This document shows, piece after piece, positions 8,846 through 17,524 of a DNA stretch of 64,000 nt (the first letter of the stretch is position 1; every line of letters starts with the position of its first letter). The translations under genes were made by a program, and so were the position numbers. The notes below the pieces were generated by a model that had not been told where the DNA came from, made no database searches, and worked only from the letters and a program-made list of their open reading frames with translations. Origin of the DNA: Chloroflexus aurantiacus J-10-fl (GTDB lineage Bacteria; Chloroflexota; Chloroflexia; Chloroflexales; Chloroflexaceae); assembly GCF_000018865.1 (NCBI RefSeq), contig NC_010175.1, positions 4,030,001-4,094,000 on the forward strand. The letters are read 5' to 3'.

Positions 8846-9406
8846 ATGCCACTCAAAAACTTTGCCGTTGTAAATCACCCGGCGCGCATGCGCATCTTTC
8901 AGGCGCTTACCGGGGTTGAACTCTCCATCAATCAATTATCACGTGTCCTACCCGACATCCCTAAACCGTCGCTGTACCGACACGTACACAAAATGCTGGA
9001 AGCAGGCGTGGTGCGCGTTGCCCGTACACGCCACATTCACGGGATCGAAGAGCGCTTCTTCATCGCCGAGGAAGGCTTGATTGACCCGGCAGATGTTTTT
9101 CAGCCCGGCGGGTTAGAGCAGTTCGCCGACCATGTTCAGTTATACGGTTCGTCGGTAGCCCAAGACCTGGCGAATTACGTGCTGGAGCGTGGCGAACCTG
9201 ACCTGAATAACATCATTGCCCGGGAATACACGTTTTACGCAACAGAGGAAGAGTTCATGAAGGTACGTCAGGCAATCTGCGATCTGTTAGAGGAACTGCA
9301 AAAGAATCCCCCCGCTGCAGGACGCACCAAACGTCGCATGTTTGTGATGGGCCATCCACTGCGAGCGGCACTACTGGCAGACCAGGCAAATTCGGACGCA
9401 GGGTAA
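8846..9406 (+). CDS. ArsR-like winged-helix transcriptional regulator
   Basis: 186 residues. The N-terminal 75 residues form a winged helix: VVNHPARMRIFQAL, recognition segment KPSLYRHVHKMLEAGVV, then the wing RVARTRHIHGIEERFF. This resembles ArsR/YdfF-type regulators in which the HTH is followed by a helical effector or dimer domain. The C-terminal part (EQFADHVQLYGSSVAQDLAN..., EEEFMKVRQAICDLLEEL) is helical and has no clustered cysteines, so a metal-sensing role is not supported. The gene is isolated: the 206-bp repeat array lies upstream and no co-directed gene follows for over 1 kb. Its target may be its own palindromic promoter and genes elsewhere. Confidence 0.75.
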   Translation: MPLKNFAVVNHPARMRIFQALTGVELSINQLSRVLPDIPKPSLYRHVHKMLEAGVVRVARTRHIHGIEERFFIAEEGLIDPADVFQPGGLEQFADHVQLYGSSVAQDLANYVLERGEPDLNNIIAREYTFYATEEEFMKVRQAICDLLEELQKNPPAAGRTKRRMFVMGHPLRAALLADQANSDAG

Positions 9407-9716
9407 GTCTTACTTCAGGAGGTTGCTATACCTGAACGGTAGGAGCATGGATGTCGTGCCCCTACCATTGATCGGTCAGCGTGATCTGGCAGGGGTATCG
9501 CATCGGGCCGTGACATACACCTCCCGCTGGCCGACGATGCAGATCAGCGATGTCTCTTTTTTGCTGGTCTGAGACAAAATGAGTCAAGGGTTTGCATGCG
9601 CTGCCGGGATAGGGTGCGCGTCGCTCGCCTGCGTGCTTTGGTAGTCAGAGAGGGTGCAAATCGGTGAAGGGCAATCGCTGCTGGCCGGCAACATGTACTG
9701 CCTGCCACGCCAGTGC
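9407..9716. other. intergenic gap with no gene
   Basis: The gap between the regulator and the convergent tspO gene. A 6-bp inverted repeat (TGTCTC 9551-9556, GAGACA 9571-9576) flanking a T-run is the only structure seen and could serve as a weak terminator. Confidence 0.4.
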
Positions 9717-10487
9717 TCATTTCCTGAGCCTCTTCACTCCCACCATGACCGCCATCCCCGCCGTAAGCAGCGCTACCACCCACGCCATCGTGGCAAGCGG
9801 CACGATAGTTGCTTGCTTAAGCGCGATCCCACTGGCTGCCCAGGCTACCACCAGCGGCAAAATCCCATCTTGCCAGCGGTGGACAAACCACCAGCTCAGG
9901 CCGGCAGCCAGTCCCAGCAGCACCATCGTACTCACAATCCCACCGGTGCCGGTATCGCGCCAGCCCAGCTCGTACAGCAAGACACCACCATTGACCAGGG
10001 TGGCGACGCAAATCCAGCCCAGGTACAGGCTAAACGTTGGCTGTACCAGCCACTGCTCGCCAACCTCTGCCTGGCCGGGACCACGCAGGGCCAGATAGAC
10101 ACCAATCAGCCCACCCAGCACGACCAGCATTGCCGGTAGTGAGAGCAGGGGCAGATTGTAGTGCCAGAAGATGAGCCACGCAATATTGCCGACACAGCTC
10201 AGTCCGAACCAGGGCGCGGCGGCCCGCAGGCGGGGATTGGTTGCCTGCGCCGGGAGAAGCTGATAGATCGCATAACCAATGAGACCGATATAAATCAAGC
10301 TCCAAATCGAGAACACATAGCCGGGCGGTGTGATAAAAAGAGGGTAGCGGTCTGAAATCTCACCGGTGGTCTGGCCGTTGAGTGGCAACGTATTCGCCAG
10401 AACGTTGGTCACAATAGTTGCCAGCAAGCCAATCACCACCCCAATCTGTTGCAAATGAAATATTGGACGAGCAAGTGATGTGTTCAT
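9717..10487 (-). CDS. TspO/MBR-like tryptophan-rich membrane protein
   Basis: 256 residues from the ATG at 10487 behind GGAGATTACG; an earlier in-frame ATG at 10499 is not placed for that site. About seven membrane segments are seen. The TspO family pattern is visible in the first half: ITPPGYVFSIWSLIYIGLIGYAIYQ corresponds to the conserved PPGWVF-W-YilmG.s region, and NIAWLIFWHYNLPLLSL to the Trp-rich fourth segment. TspO proteins bind porphyrins and related ligands, which fits a (bacterio)chlorophyll-making host, but the ligand is inference. The protein is longer than classic TspO (about 160 residues), with two extra C-terminal segments as in the larger bacterial subgroup. It is divergent from the peptidase gene. 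Confidence 0.8.
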   Translation of the reverse strand: MNTSLARPIFHLQQIGVVIGLLATIVTNVLANTLPLNGQTTGEISDRYPLFITPPGYVFSIWSLIYIGLIGYAIYQLLPAQATNPRLRAAAPWFGLSCVGNIAWLIFWHYNLPLLSLPAMLVVLGGLIGVYLALRGPGQAEVGEQWLVQPTFSLYLGWICVATLVNGGVLLYELGWRDTGTGGIVSTMVLLGLAAGLSWWFVHRWQDGILPLVVAWAASGIALKQATIVPLATMAWVVALLTAGMAVMVGVKRLRK

Positions 10488-10567
10488 CGTAATCTCCATT
10501 ATAATGATGGTACCGAGGCGAAGTGCGTAGACTCGCCTACCTGTATTGTATGAGGAGAATGGTCGCC

Positions 10568-11935
10568 ATGCCAGACTGGAAGAGCTATCTTGCCGAACAT
10601 CAGGAACGTTTTCTTGCCGAGTTGGTTGATTTTCTGCGCATTCCCAGCATCTCGGCCATCTCGGCCCACGCTGGAGACGTGCTGCGTGCTGCCGAATGGG
10701 TAGCAAATCGCCTGACTCAGGCCGGCATGGAGCATGTCGCGATCCTGCCTACCGGTGGTCATCCGGTGGTCTATGCCGATTGGCTACATGCGCCGGGTAA
10801 GCCAACGGTATTGATCTACGGCCATTTTGACGTGCAACCGGTTGATCCTCTCGATCTATGGACCCATCCGCCCTTTGAGCCGCATATCGAACATGACCGC
10901 ATTTATGCCCGTGGCGCGAGTGATGATAAAGGCAACATGCTCATTCCAATCCTGGCAGTGGAGGCGTTGCTGCGGAGCAGCGGATCGCTACCGGTCAATA
11001 TCAAGTTCTTCTTCGAGGGCCAGGAAGAGATTGGCAGTCCGCAGATTCCGGCATTCCTGCAACACGAGCGTGAACGGTTTGCTTGCGATCTCGTCTTGAG
11101 CGCCGATGGTGGACAGTGGAGCGAGGATCAGCCTCAAATTCTGGTTGGCCTGCGCGGCGGCTGTGGGTTGCAGATCGACGTTCGTGCTGCAAATATGGAC
11201 TTGCATTCGGGCATGTATGGCGGTGTCGTCCAAAATCCGATTCATGCGCTGGTCCACATCCTCGCCTCGATGCGCTCGGACGATGGTATGATCACCGTTC
11301 CCGGCTTCTACGATCAGGTGCGACCACTGACCCCCGCCGACCGCGAGCGGATTGCGGCCATTCCCTTCGATGAAGAGAAGTTGAAGTCATCCCTCGGCGT
11401 GCCGGCCCTCTTCGGTGAAGCCGGTTTTACCCCGCGCGAGCGTGAGTGGGTACGGCCAACGCTTGAAGTTAACGGTATCTGGGGCGGTTTCCAGCAGGAA
11501 GGCATCAAGACCGTCTTGCCGTCTGAAGCCCACGCCAAAATTACCTGTCGGCTGGTGCCCGACCAGGAACCCCAGGTGATCCTCGATCTGTTGCAGGCGC
11601 ACATCAAGCGCCATACCCCACCCGGCGTAACCGTGACCGTGACACCACTCGCCTTTCAGGCGTTCCCCTACCTCATTCCCGAAGACGATCCGGGCAATGT
11701 TGCCGTGCGTGAAGTCCTGATCGAGCTGTATGGCCGCGAGCCGTATTACGTGCGGAGTGGTGGTTCGATCCCGGTGTGTACCCTCTTCCAGCGCCAGCTT
11801 GGTGCCTATACCAGCAACTTTGCCTTTGGCCTGGACGATGAGCGCTTCCACGCGCCCGATGAATTCTTCCGCTTGAGCAGTTTCCGCAAAGGGCAAACCG
11901 CCTACTGCATGCTGCTTGAGCGGCTGGGACGGTGA
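10568..11935 (+). CDS. M20 family dipeptidase/peptidase
   Basis: 455 residues of the M20 zinc peptidase family. The metal and catalytic motifs are YGHFDVQP (His86, Asp88), RGASDDKGNM (bridging Asp near 119) and FFEGQEEIGS (catalytic Glu then metal Glu). The lid/dimerisation domain is marked by NMDLHSGMYGG, and a late metal His lies in the last 30 residues (DERFHAPDEF). This arrangement matches the dipeptidase-type M20 subgroup that hydrolyses short peptides in the cytoplasm. ATG at 10568 is used because AGGAG lies 10 nt before it; the ATG at 10559 is too close. A hairpin ends the unit. Confidence 0.9.
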   Translation: MPDWKSYLAEHQERFLAELVDFLRIPSISAISAHAGDVLRAAEWVANRLTQAGMEHVAILPTGGHPVVYADWLHAPGKPTVLIYGHFDVQPVDPLDLWTHPPFEPHIEHDRIYARGASDDKGNMLIPILAVEALLRSSGSLPVNIKFFFEGQEEIGSPQIPAFLQHERERFACDLVLSADGGQWSEDQPQILVGLRGGCGLQIDVRAANMDLHSGMYGGVVQNPIHALVHILASMRSDDGMITVPGFYDQVRPLTPADRERIAAIPFDEEKLKSSLGVPALFGEAGFTPREREWVRPTLEVNGIWGGFQQEGIKTVLPSEAHAKITCRLVPDQEPQVILDLLQAHIKRHTPPGVTVTVTPLAFQAFPYLIPEDDPGNVAVREVLIELYGREPYYVRSGGSIPVCTLFQRQLGAYTSNFAFGLDDERFHAPDEFFRLSSFRKGQTAYCMLLERLGR

Positions 11936-12012
11936 GGATAGCCCGGCTGTCAGCATCTGTCCGGTAACTCACGATTCTGTGTGTCTGGTCAGTCGAATGC
12001 AGACTACATCGC

Positions 12013-12043
12013 ATGAGTGCGGAACCTGCACTTCCGCACTCAT
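12013..12043 (+). terminator. hairpin after the M20 peptidase gene
   Basis: A perfect 12-bp stem ATGAGTGCGGAA / TTCCGCACTCAT with a 7-nt loop, 78 bp after the stop codon. No U-tract follows. Confidence 0.55.
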
Positions 12044-12115
12044 AAGCTGCGGATAGAGATTGTGTTGACGATGTCTGATAGGTAACCCGACGTGAGCCTG
12101 CAAAGGAGAGAGTAT

Positions 12116-12691
12116 ATGCTCGATTACGCTGCTTTGTATCGCCGCGAGCGTACCATTCAGCAACTGGTGGATGGTTTAACCATAGCCGATCTCCACGCCG
12201 AGACCGACGAAATGTACGACACAGTGGAACGGCTGATTGCCGACTGCACTGATGCAGATGTGACCTTTCAGCCGGTTGATCCCAAAGCGCACGATCCATT
12301 CGCCAGCGATCCCAATGCAGTTAACCAGGCATGGACACTCGGCCATGTGATCGTTCATCTCACTGCTTCGTGCGAAGAGTCGGCGTTTCTGGCCGCAGAA
12401 ATGGCGCGTGGCGTGCCATTTCATGGCCGTTCGCGCTATGAAGTGCCCTGGGAAACCGTCACAACAATGGCTCAGGTCCGTCAGCGTCTCGCCGAGAGTC
12501 GCCGCATGCTCCATGCCTCATTGAATATGTGGCCCGACCATCCACATCTCGACTACATTGTCGAACCGTGGCCGGGCGCGCCGCCGGTTGATGCGCGTGG
12601 TCGGTTTGTATTGGGGCTGGCCCACGCCTACGATCATCTCGGCCAGATTGCCGAGATTGTGCGTCAGGCAAAGGCAAGTGCCCATTCCTGA
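12116..12691 (+). CDS. DinB-like (DfsB/YfiT-type) four-helix protein
   Basis: 191 residues. The start is set by AAAGGAGAG upstream of the ATG at 12116. The DinB four-helix bundle is indicated by a first helix with [20 protein letters not shown], the metal-ligand motif [15 protein letters not shown], and a C-terminal [17 protein letters not shown] helix supplying two further histidines. Such proteins bind a divalent metal and act as thiol (bacillithiol/mycothiol-type) transferases or have unknown roles. The gene is monocistronic and converges on the large molybdenum hydroxylase gene through a shared hairpin. Confidence 0.75.
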   Translation: MLDYAALYRRERTIQQLVDGLTIADLHAETDEMYDTVERLIADCTDADVTFQPVDPKAHDPFASDPNAVNQAWTLGHVIVHLTASCEESAFLAAEMARGVPFHGRSRYEVPWETVTTMAQVRQRLAESRRMLHASLNMWPDHPHLDYIVEPWPGAPPVDARGRFVLGLAHAYDHLGQIAEIVRQAKASAHS

Positions 12692-12949
12692 CCGGTGTTT
12701 CGCAGTAGCACACACCTGTTGTCCTGAGAACGCCTCTAATTGGTTGGGATGGGAAATATTCCAATAGTGCCGGCAATTCACCAGCCTGGGCACGGCCTGG
12801 GGTACAGCCAGGCGCGATTCGGTGGCAGAGCGATCTACAGCGTATAACCCATGATTACTCGTGAGAGTTGGATACGCACATGCGGTGTCTATACATACGG
12901 TGATAGTGTGTAGGCTTACTGACACTGCATGAGTCTTACCGCAAGTATT

Positions 12950-12982
12950 GATCGGGGTATGGTGAACAACCATACCCCGATC
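12950..12982. terminator. bidirectional terminator hairpin
   Basis: A perfect 13-bp stem, GATCGGGGTATGG with CCATACCCCGATC, loop TGAACAA, between two convergent genes. The remaining gap 12692-12949 shows nothing recognisable. Confidence 0.7.
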
Positions 12983-13006
12983 ATTTGTCACTTGTAGATT
13001 CAGGAA

Positions 13007-15289
13007 CTATTGCTTGTTGACACCCTTCTGCATTGCCCGCCACACCACTTCATCGCGCATCGGCAGTTCGTAGATACGGGCACCGGTGGCATCGCGAATC
13101 GCATTGGCGAGCGCTGCTGCCCCGGCGGTGATCGGTGGCTCGCCAACACCACGTGCGCCAAACGGCCCGTTGGGTGCCGGATTGGTGACCAGAACAGTTT
13201 CAATCGACGGCACATCTGCCGCACGTGGCAGGGTGTAATCCATAAGACTGGCCGTCAATAGCTCGCCATTTTCGTCGTAGCGGAGTGCTTCGTGCAACCC
13301 CCAACCAATTCCCTGCACGGCACCACCGTGAATCTGGCCTTCCACCATCAGCGGGTTGAGCGGAAACCCGACATCCTGGATTGCGACATACCGCAACGGT
13401 TGCACTCGTCCGGTTTCGTTGTCTACCGTGACCTGCACAATATGCGCGACAAAGCCGGGAGCATTTTCGGCGGGTGCTGTTCGTCCTTCACCGACAATAG
13501 GTCCCGGCCCGCCCTGCTGTTCCTGAGCACGCCGGGCAACCTCGCCAATTGGCAGTGTGCGTCCAGGTAAGCCCCGGACATGGATAGCGCCATCACGCAG
13601 GTCGAGATCGTCAATGCGGGCTTCCAACATATCAGCAGCAACCTCCAGAAGCTGCCGCCGGGCTTCCTGGGCCGCCGCAGCTACCGCACCGGCAACACTG
13701 TACGTGATCTGACTGCCGCCACTCGGCCCGGCAAACGGCCCGCTGCGGGTATCACCGGCCACAATCTCGACCTGTTCGGGTGGTACACCCAGAATCTCCG
13801 CCGCCACCAGCACGAAGCTGCTGTTGACACCTGAAATGTCAACCGAGCCGACGTGGACGCGCACGATCCCATCGGTGTCAACCCGACAAACGGCTGCGGC
13901 GGGTGACATCCCACACGGCCAGCCGCCAATCGCCAGGCCGACTCCGCTGCCCGGTGTGCGCTCGCGCCAGAGCGGATGGTTGGCCGCGGCTTCCAGCACC
14001 TGCCGTAGCCCCATCGACGGCCACGGGTCGTTGTTGCCCATCGGGTCGCCGGTCGTCGCTGCGTTTCGCAAGCGTAGCTCAAGCGGATCAAGCTCCAGAC
14101 GGCGAGCCAGCTCGTCAATGCTCGACTCGAGCGCGAACGTAACTTGCGGTGCCCCCGGCGCACGGTATGCGCCGGCCTGGGGTTTGTGGGTGAGGACTTC
14201 AACCACATCAATCTGGACGTTGGGGCAGCGGTAGTAGCCGCCGAGTAGCGTGCTCATGATGCCGCCCAGCGTGAAGGGGTAGACGCCGTTGTCGATCACC
14301 ATCTCGGCCACTATTGCCGTGAGGACTCCTTCACGAGTTGCCCCCAGTTTGATCGTGATGGTACTGGCCGGTGAGGGGGTGGTGGTCAGAAAGTCTTCAC
14401 TGCGGTCAAGGACGATCCGTACCGGACGCCCAACGGCCAGCGCAGCAGCGGCAGCCAGTGGATCGAGAATGCCGTATTTGGCGCCAAACCCACCGCCGAC
14501 CGTCATCGGTACCACCGTTACCTGACTTGTCCGCAGTCCAAGCAAACGAGCGACTTCATCGCGAACCCCAAACTGCCCCTGCGTGCTGGTGTACAGGGTA
14601 ATGTGTTTGCGGATCGGTTCGATATCGGCGACTACGGCGTGCGGTTCCAGGTAGCCCTGGTGGACTATCGCCGTTCGATAGGTGCCTGCGACCACCACCT
14701 CAGCAGTGGCGAGCGCCGCCAGGGCATCACCCCGACTGAAGCGTTTCTGTTCATGGATGTTCGAGGCGACGTGGTCACTCTGCTCTTCGCCACGGGCCAC
14801 GGCGGCGTGGGCCGCAGTTAAATCGGTGTCGGCCTTCGGCGCGCCTTGCGGCCAAATCACCGGTGCCGCCGGATCGAGGGCGGCTTCCGCAGTAACCGGT
14901 GCCGGCAACGGTTCATAATCGATCTGCAAGGCAGCCACACCATCCTCGGCAGCCGCCAGACTGGTGGCCAGAACCAGCGCAACCGGTTCACCACGGTAGC
15001 GAACAACCTCTCTGGCGAGGGTTGTCGTCTGTCGTGATGAGGGCTGCCGATTGCGTGTGGGTAGATCGTCGGCAGTCAATACCGCGACCACGCCGGGAAT
15101 CTTCAGCGCCGCCGCAGTATCGATCCGGGTAATTCGGGCATGGGCGAACAGGCTGAGGGCCAGCTTGCCGTGCAGCATACCCGGCAGGGAAACATCTCCG
15201 GCGTAACGGGCACGACCGGTCACCTTCTCGACGCCATCGACTAATTTACGCGCTTTGCCAAGGTAGCGATGCGGGGCTTGTTGTGTCAT
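13007..15289 (-). CDS. xanthine dehydrogenase-family molybdopterin-binding large subunit
   Basis: 760 residues. The ATG at 15289 follows GAGGAGTTACAAGC, and the open frame further upstream lacks a site. Domain order: small Ald_Xan_dh hammerhead domain (residues about 20-130, starting KVTGRARYAGDV), then two molybdopterin-binding domains with VGGGFGAKYG, AYRAPGAPQ and the C-terminal GARGVGEPPITAGAAALANAI carrying the catalytic Glu. The AYRAPG loop lacks the AYxCSFR signature of form I CO dehydrogenase, so the substrate is some other aldehyde, purine or hydroxylated compound. The FeS and FAD subunit genes that normally accompany it are absent from this window, so partners must be encoded elsewhere. 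Confidence 0.85.
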   Translation of the reverse strand: MTQQAPHRYLGKARKLVDGVEKVTGRARYAGDVSLPGMLHGKLALSLFAHARITRIDTAAALKIPGVVAVLTADDLPTRNRQPSSRQTTTLAREVVRYRGEPVALVLATSLAAAEDGVAALQIDYEPLPAPVTAEAALDPAAPVIWPQGAPKADTDLTAAHAAVARGEEQSDHVASNIHEQKRFSRGDALAALATAEVVVAGTYRTAIVHQGYLEPHAVVADIEPIRKHITLYTSTQGQFGVRDEVARLLGLRTSQVTVVPMTVGGGFGAKYGILDPLAAAAALAVGRPVRIVLDRSEDFLTTTPSPASTITIKLGATREGVLTAIVAEMVIDNGVYPFTLGGIMSTLLGGYYRCPNVQIDVVEVLTHKPQAGAYRAPGAPQVTFALESSIDELARRLELDPLELRLRNAATTGDPMGNNDPWPSMGLRQVLEAAANHPLWRERTPGSGVGLAIGGWPCGMSPAAAVCRVDTDGIVRVHVGSVDISGVNSSFVLVAAEILGVPPEQVEIVAGDTRSGPFAGPSGGSQITYSVAGAVAAAAQEARRQLLEVAADMLEARIDDLDLRDGAIHVRGLPGRTLPIGEVARRAQEQQGGPGPIVGEGRTAPAENAPGFVAHIVQVTVDNETGRVQPLRYVAIQDVGFPLNPLMVEGQIHGGAVQGIGWGLHEALRYDENGELLTASLMDYTLPRAADVPSIETVLVTNPAPNGPFGARGVGEPPITAGAAALANAIRDATGARIYELPMRDEVVWRAMQKGVNKQ

Positions 15290-15485
15290 GCTTGTAACTC
15301 CTCTGTGAACCTCTCCCCGTCTATCGTACCATAATGTGAGTGTGGGATAACGAAGCAGCACAAGCGGCTGCCTGTGCTGCATACATACCGTCAGCGCGGA
15401 ATAAGCCGGCCCGATGCGTGGTTTCTTCACATAGCGCAGTGCCGAACTGACGTTTTCAGAACCGGTCTTTCTCCATAGTGATCGC

Positions 15486-17222
15486 TCAGGAACCAATACT
15501 CAACAACAACGTTCCGCGAAGAGCGCCCTGATTATCCAGGCCAACGGTACCGGTGGATGTGATCGCCTTGAACGGTGCCAGACGTTGTTCGAGGTCGGGA
15601 TCGGCCAGATCGGTACCGACCCGATTGTACAGTTCTCGCACAGCCGTGAGGTTGACGTGAAGGATACCGCTGTTCGGAGAGGGTAATGCCCGCAGCGCGT
15701 CGGCATAGTCGCTCTGGCTTGACAATTTCTGTTCAGCTCCAAATGCCGACTCCATCGCCTGACGACCGAATGCAATCACCAGATCATTCCCGTTGAAGCC
15801 GTAGCCGACAAAGAGATCGCCTTCTTCTATCGCCTGTACCTGAGTACGACCCAGTGATGTGTCGGTAAACACCAGACCGAACGAATCGGCAACAAAAGCA
15901 CTTATCCGCTCCATCCCTTGTTCAGCGGCAGACCGGTCGGCAACTCGTAGCGCGAAATACCCGCCAACCGGCAGGTCGTTGCTGTCAAGCGGTAACACAG
16001 TAATCACACCCTCGCCGTGGAACCAGCGAAACAGATCGCGCTCGAAGTCGATGTTCAGGCTTGCTTCAAGATCGTCGAGCGTATTTGCCGTTTCGGGTGA
16101 GGCGGCAAGCTGATCACGCAATTGCTGCCCCCAGTCTTCGGGAATGAGAAAACTGAACACACCAAGTGCCGCACTATCGACATCGCCCGCCCGTTCTGGC
16201 GAAACGGCAGGCCGTAATTGAGCGATCCGTTCGCGCAAGTCGTTCCCCAGCCGATTCTGATCAAACACCGAGACGGCGTCGAAGCGCAGACCCCGCTCAA
16301 TGACCGCCATCGTTAGCCCTACTCCTTGCAGAGCCTGGGCCGCAGCCTGTGCATCGTTTAAGGTAGCCGTTGGTACCGTATCGGTGGACGACTCAAGCAA
16401 CGCATCGGTGAGGCGGGCGATAGTATCACCAGAAATATAAATGGTTGCCATGCGGTCGCCGGGGAGAGCCTGGATTACTGTCTGAAATGATGTATTGCGG
16501 GCAAGCGTACTGTCATTCTCTTGTTGCACCAACGTAGCAATGTTCTCGGCCTTATTGGCGAAAACGACCGTGTTCCGGGCCAGGGCAAACGCTGCAAACG
16601 GTGTTGTATCGCTTTCGCTGGCGTAAATCGTCACGTTGTTGATAGTGTTTGTCGTAAAGCGTTCGCCTTTCTGTTCGCGGAACGCCCGTTGCTTGTCGAG
16701 AAAAGCCTGCGCAGCCCGTTGATCGCGTACCGCTGCCAGCAAGAGAATGTTCGTTTCCCGATCCAGTGGTGTCGAGAACGGATTCATCGGATCAGCCGGC
16801 TCCAGGCCAGACAGATTAGTCAACTCTTCGATAGGCAGACCGTACAGGGCCAGTGCCATCTCAGCACCGATCCATGGGGCAATATCTTCGGCGAATGTAA
16901 CCCCAAAGCGTTCCGCCAGCAGATCCGAAGTCGTCTCACTCTCCTGATAGTCAAACGTTTCAGGAAATGCCTGCCGCAGGCGTTCGATATTGGGGAGATC
17001 GCTGAGATTGGGGGTGAACGTGGCATATATTTGCGTTTCCGCCGGCAATAATTCGGGCAAGTTATTGGCCCGTTGCGTCAACAGCGTAAATGCCAGTGCA
17101 GCGCCGCCGATCACAATCAGTAAGATGCCTGCCAGGCCACCACCGATCAGGATCGGTAATAGATTGCGTCGGCGTGGTTCAGGTGTAGCAGGCGGTAACG
17201 AAAATGGGTCGGGAGCAGTCAC
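15486..17222 (-). CDS. DUF3352 family membrane-anchored protein
   Basis: 578 residues starting at GTG behind AAGGAGGCAACA. A proline-rich cytoplasmic head (residues 1-20) precedes one membrane segment (about 22-48), then a large extracytoplasmic domain. The features NNLPELLPAETQIYATFTPNL, EDIAPWIGAEMALALYG and ...AAVRDQRAAQAFLDKQ match the DUF3352 family common in filamentous Chloroflexota and cyanobacteria. The function is unknown. It lies 196 bp upstream of the molybdenum hydroxylase gene on the same strand; no functional link is evident. Confidence 0.8.
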   Translation of the reverse strand: MTAPDPFSLPPATPEPRRRNLLPILIGGGLAGILLIVIGGAALAFTLLTQRANNLPELLPAETQIYATFTPNLSDLPNIERLRQAFPETFDYQESETTSDLLAERFGVTFAEDIAPWIGAEMALALYGLPIEELTNLSGLEPADPMNPFSTPLDRETNILLLAAVRDQRAAQAFLDKQRAFREQKGERFTTNTINNVTIYASESDTTPFAAFALARNTVVFANKAENIATLVQQENDSTLARNTSFQTVIQALPGDRMATIYISGDTIARLTDALLESSTDTVPTATLNDAQAAAQALQGVGLTMAVIERGLRFDAVSVFDQNRLGNDLRERIAQLRPAVSPERAGDVDSAALGVFSFLIPEDWGQQLRDQLAASPETANTLDDLEASLNIDFERDLFRWFHGEGVITVLPLDSNDLPVGGYFALRVADRSAAEQGMERISAFVADSFGLVFTDTSLGRTQVQAIEEGDLFVGYGFNGNDLVIAFGRQAMESAFGAEQKLSSQSDYADALRALPSPNSGILHVNLTAVRELYNRVGTDLADPDLEQRLAPFKAITSTGTVGLDNQGALRGTLLLSIGS

Positions 17223-17413
17223 TGTTGCCTCCTTACTTGCGGGTAAGCCTGGTCTGTTGCTGCAATATACGCAGGAGCCACGAAGCGAGTTTCATCTCTG
17301 GAAACTACCTCAAAAAAGATGTTGGGGATTGACGCAATCAGCCATCGCTTGATGGAATACCTGTACTGGAAAGTTCCCTCTGTGCCCTCCGTACCCTGGT
17401 AGTGCAACAAAAA

Positions 17414-17474
17414 CCACCGAGCCACAGAGAACACGGCAGAGTGTACTACCTCTGGGTCCTCTGTGGCTCGGTGG
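17414..17474. repeat. inverted repeat of the CCACCGAG-CACAGAG family
   Basis: CCACCGAGCCACAGAG (17414-17429) and its exact reverse complement (17459-17474) flank 29 bp, giving a 16-bp stem between the gyrB stop and the DUF3352 start. The same sequence family (CTCTGTGTCTC..GGTGGTGAA) recurs at 48095-48385. Its placement could make it a 3' end for gyrB. Confidence 0.75.
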
Positions 17475-17524
17475 TGCAACAGTAACAACCCTACACGACG
17501 TTCACGTACCCGCTGAACATCCTC

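Noticed and set aside
13007-15289. Form I carbon monoxide dehydrogenase large subunit
   Set aside because: The active-site loop reads AYRAPG, not AYxCSFR, and no coxM or coxS genes are adjacent.
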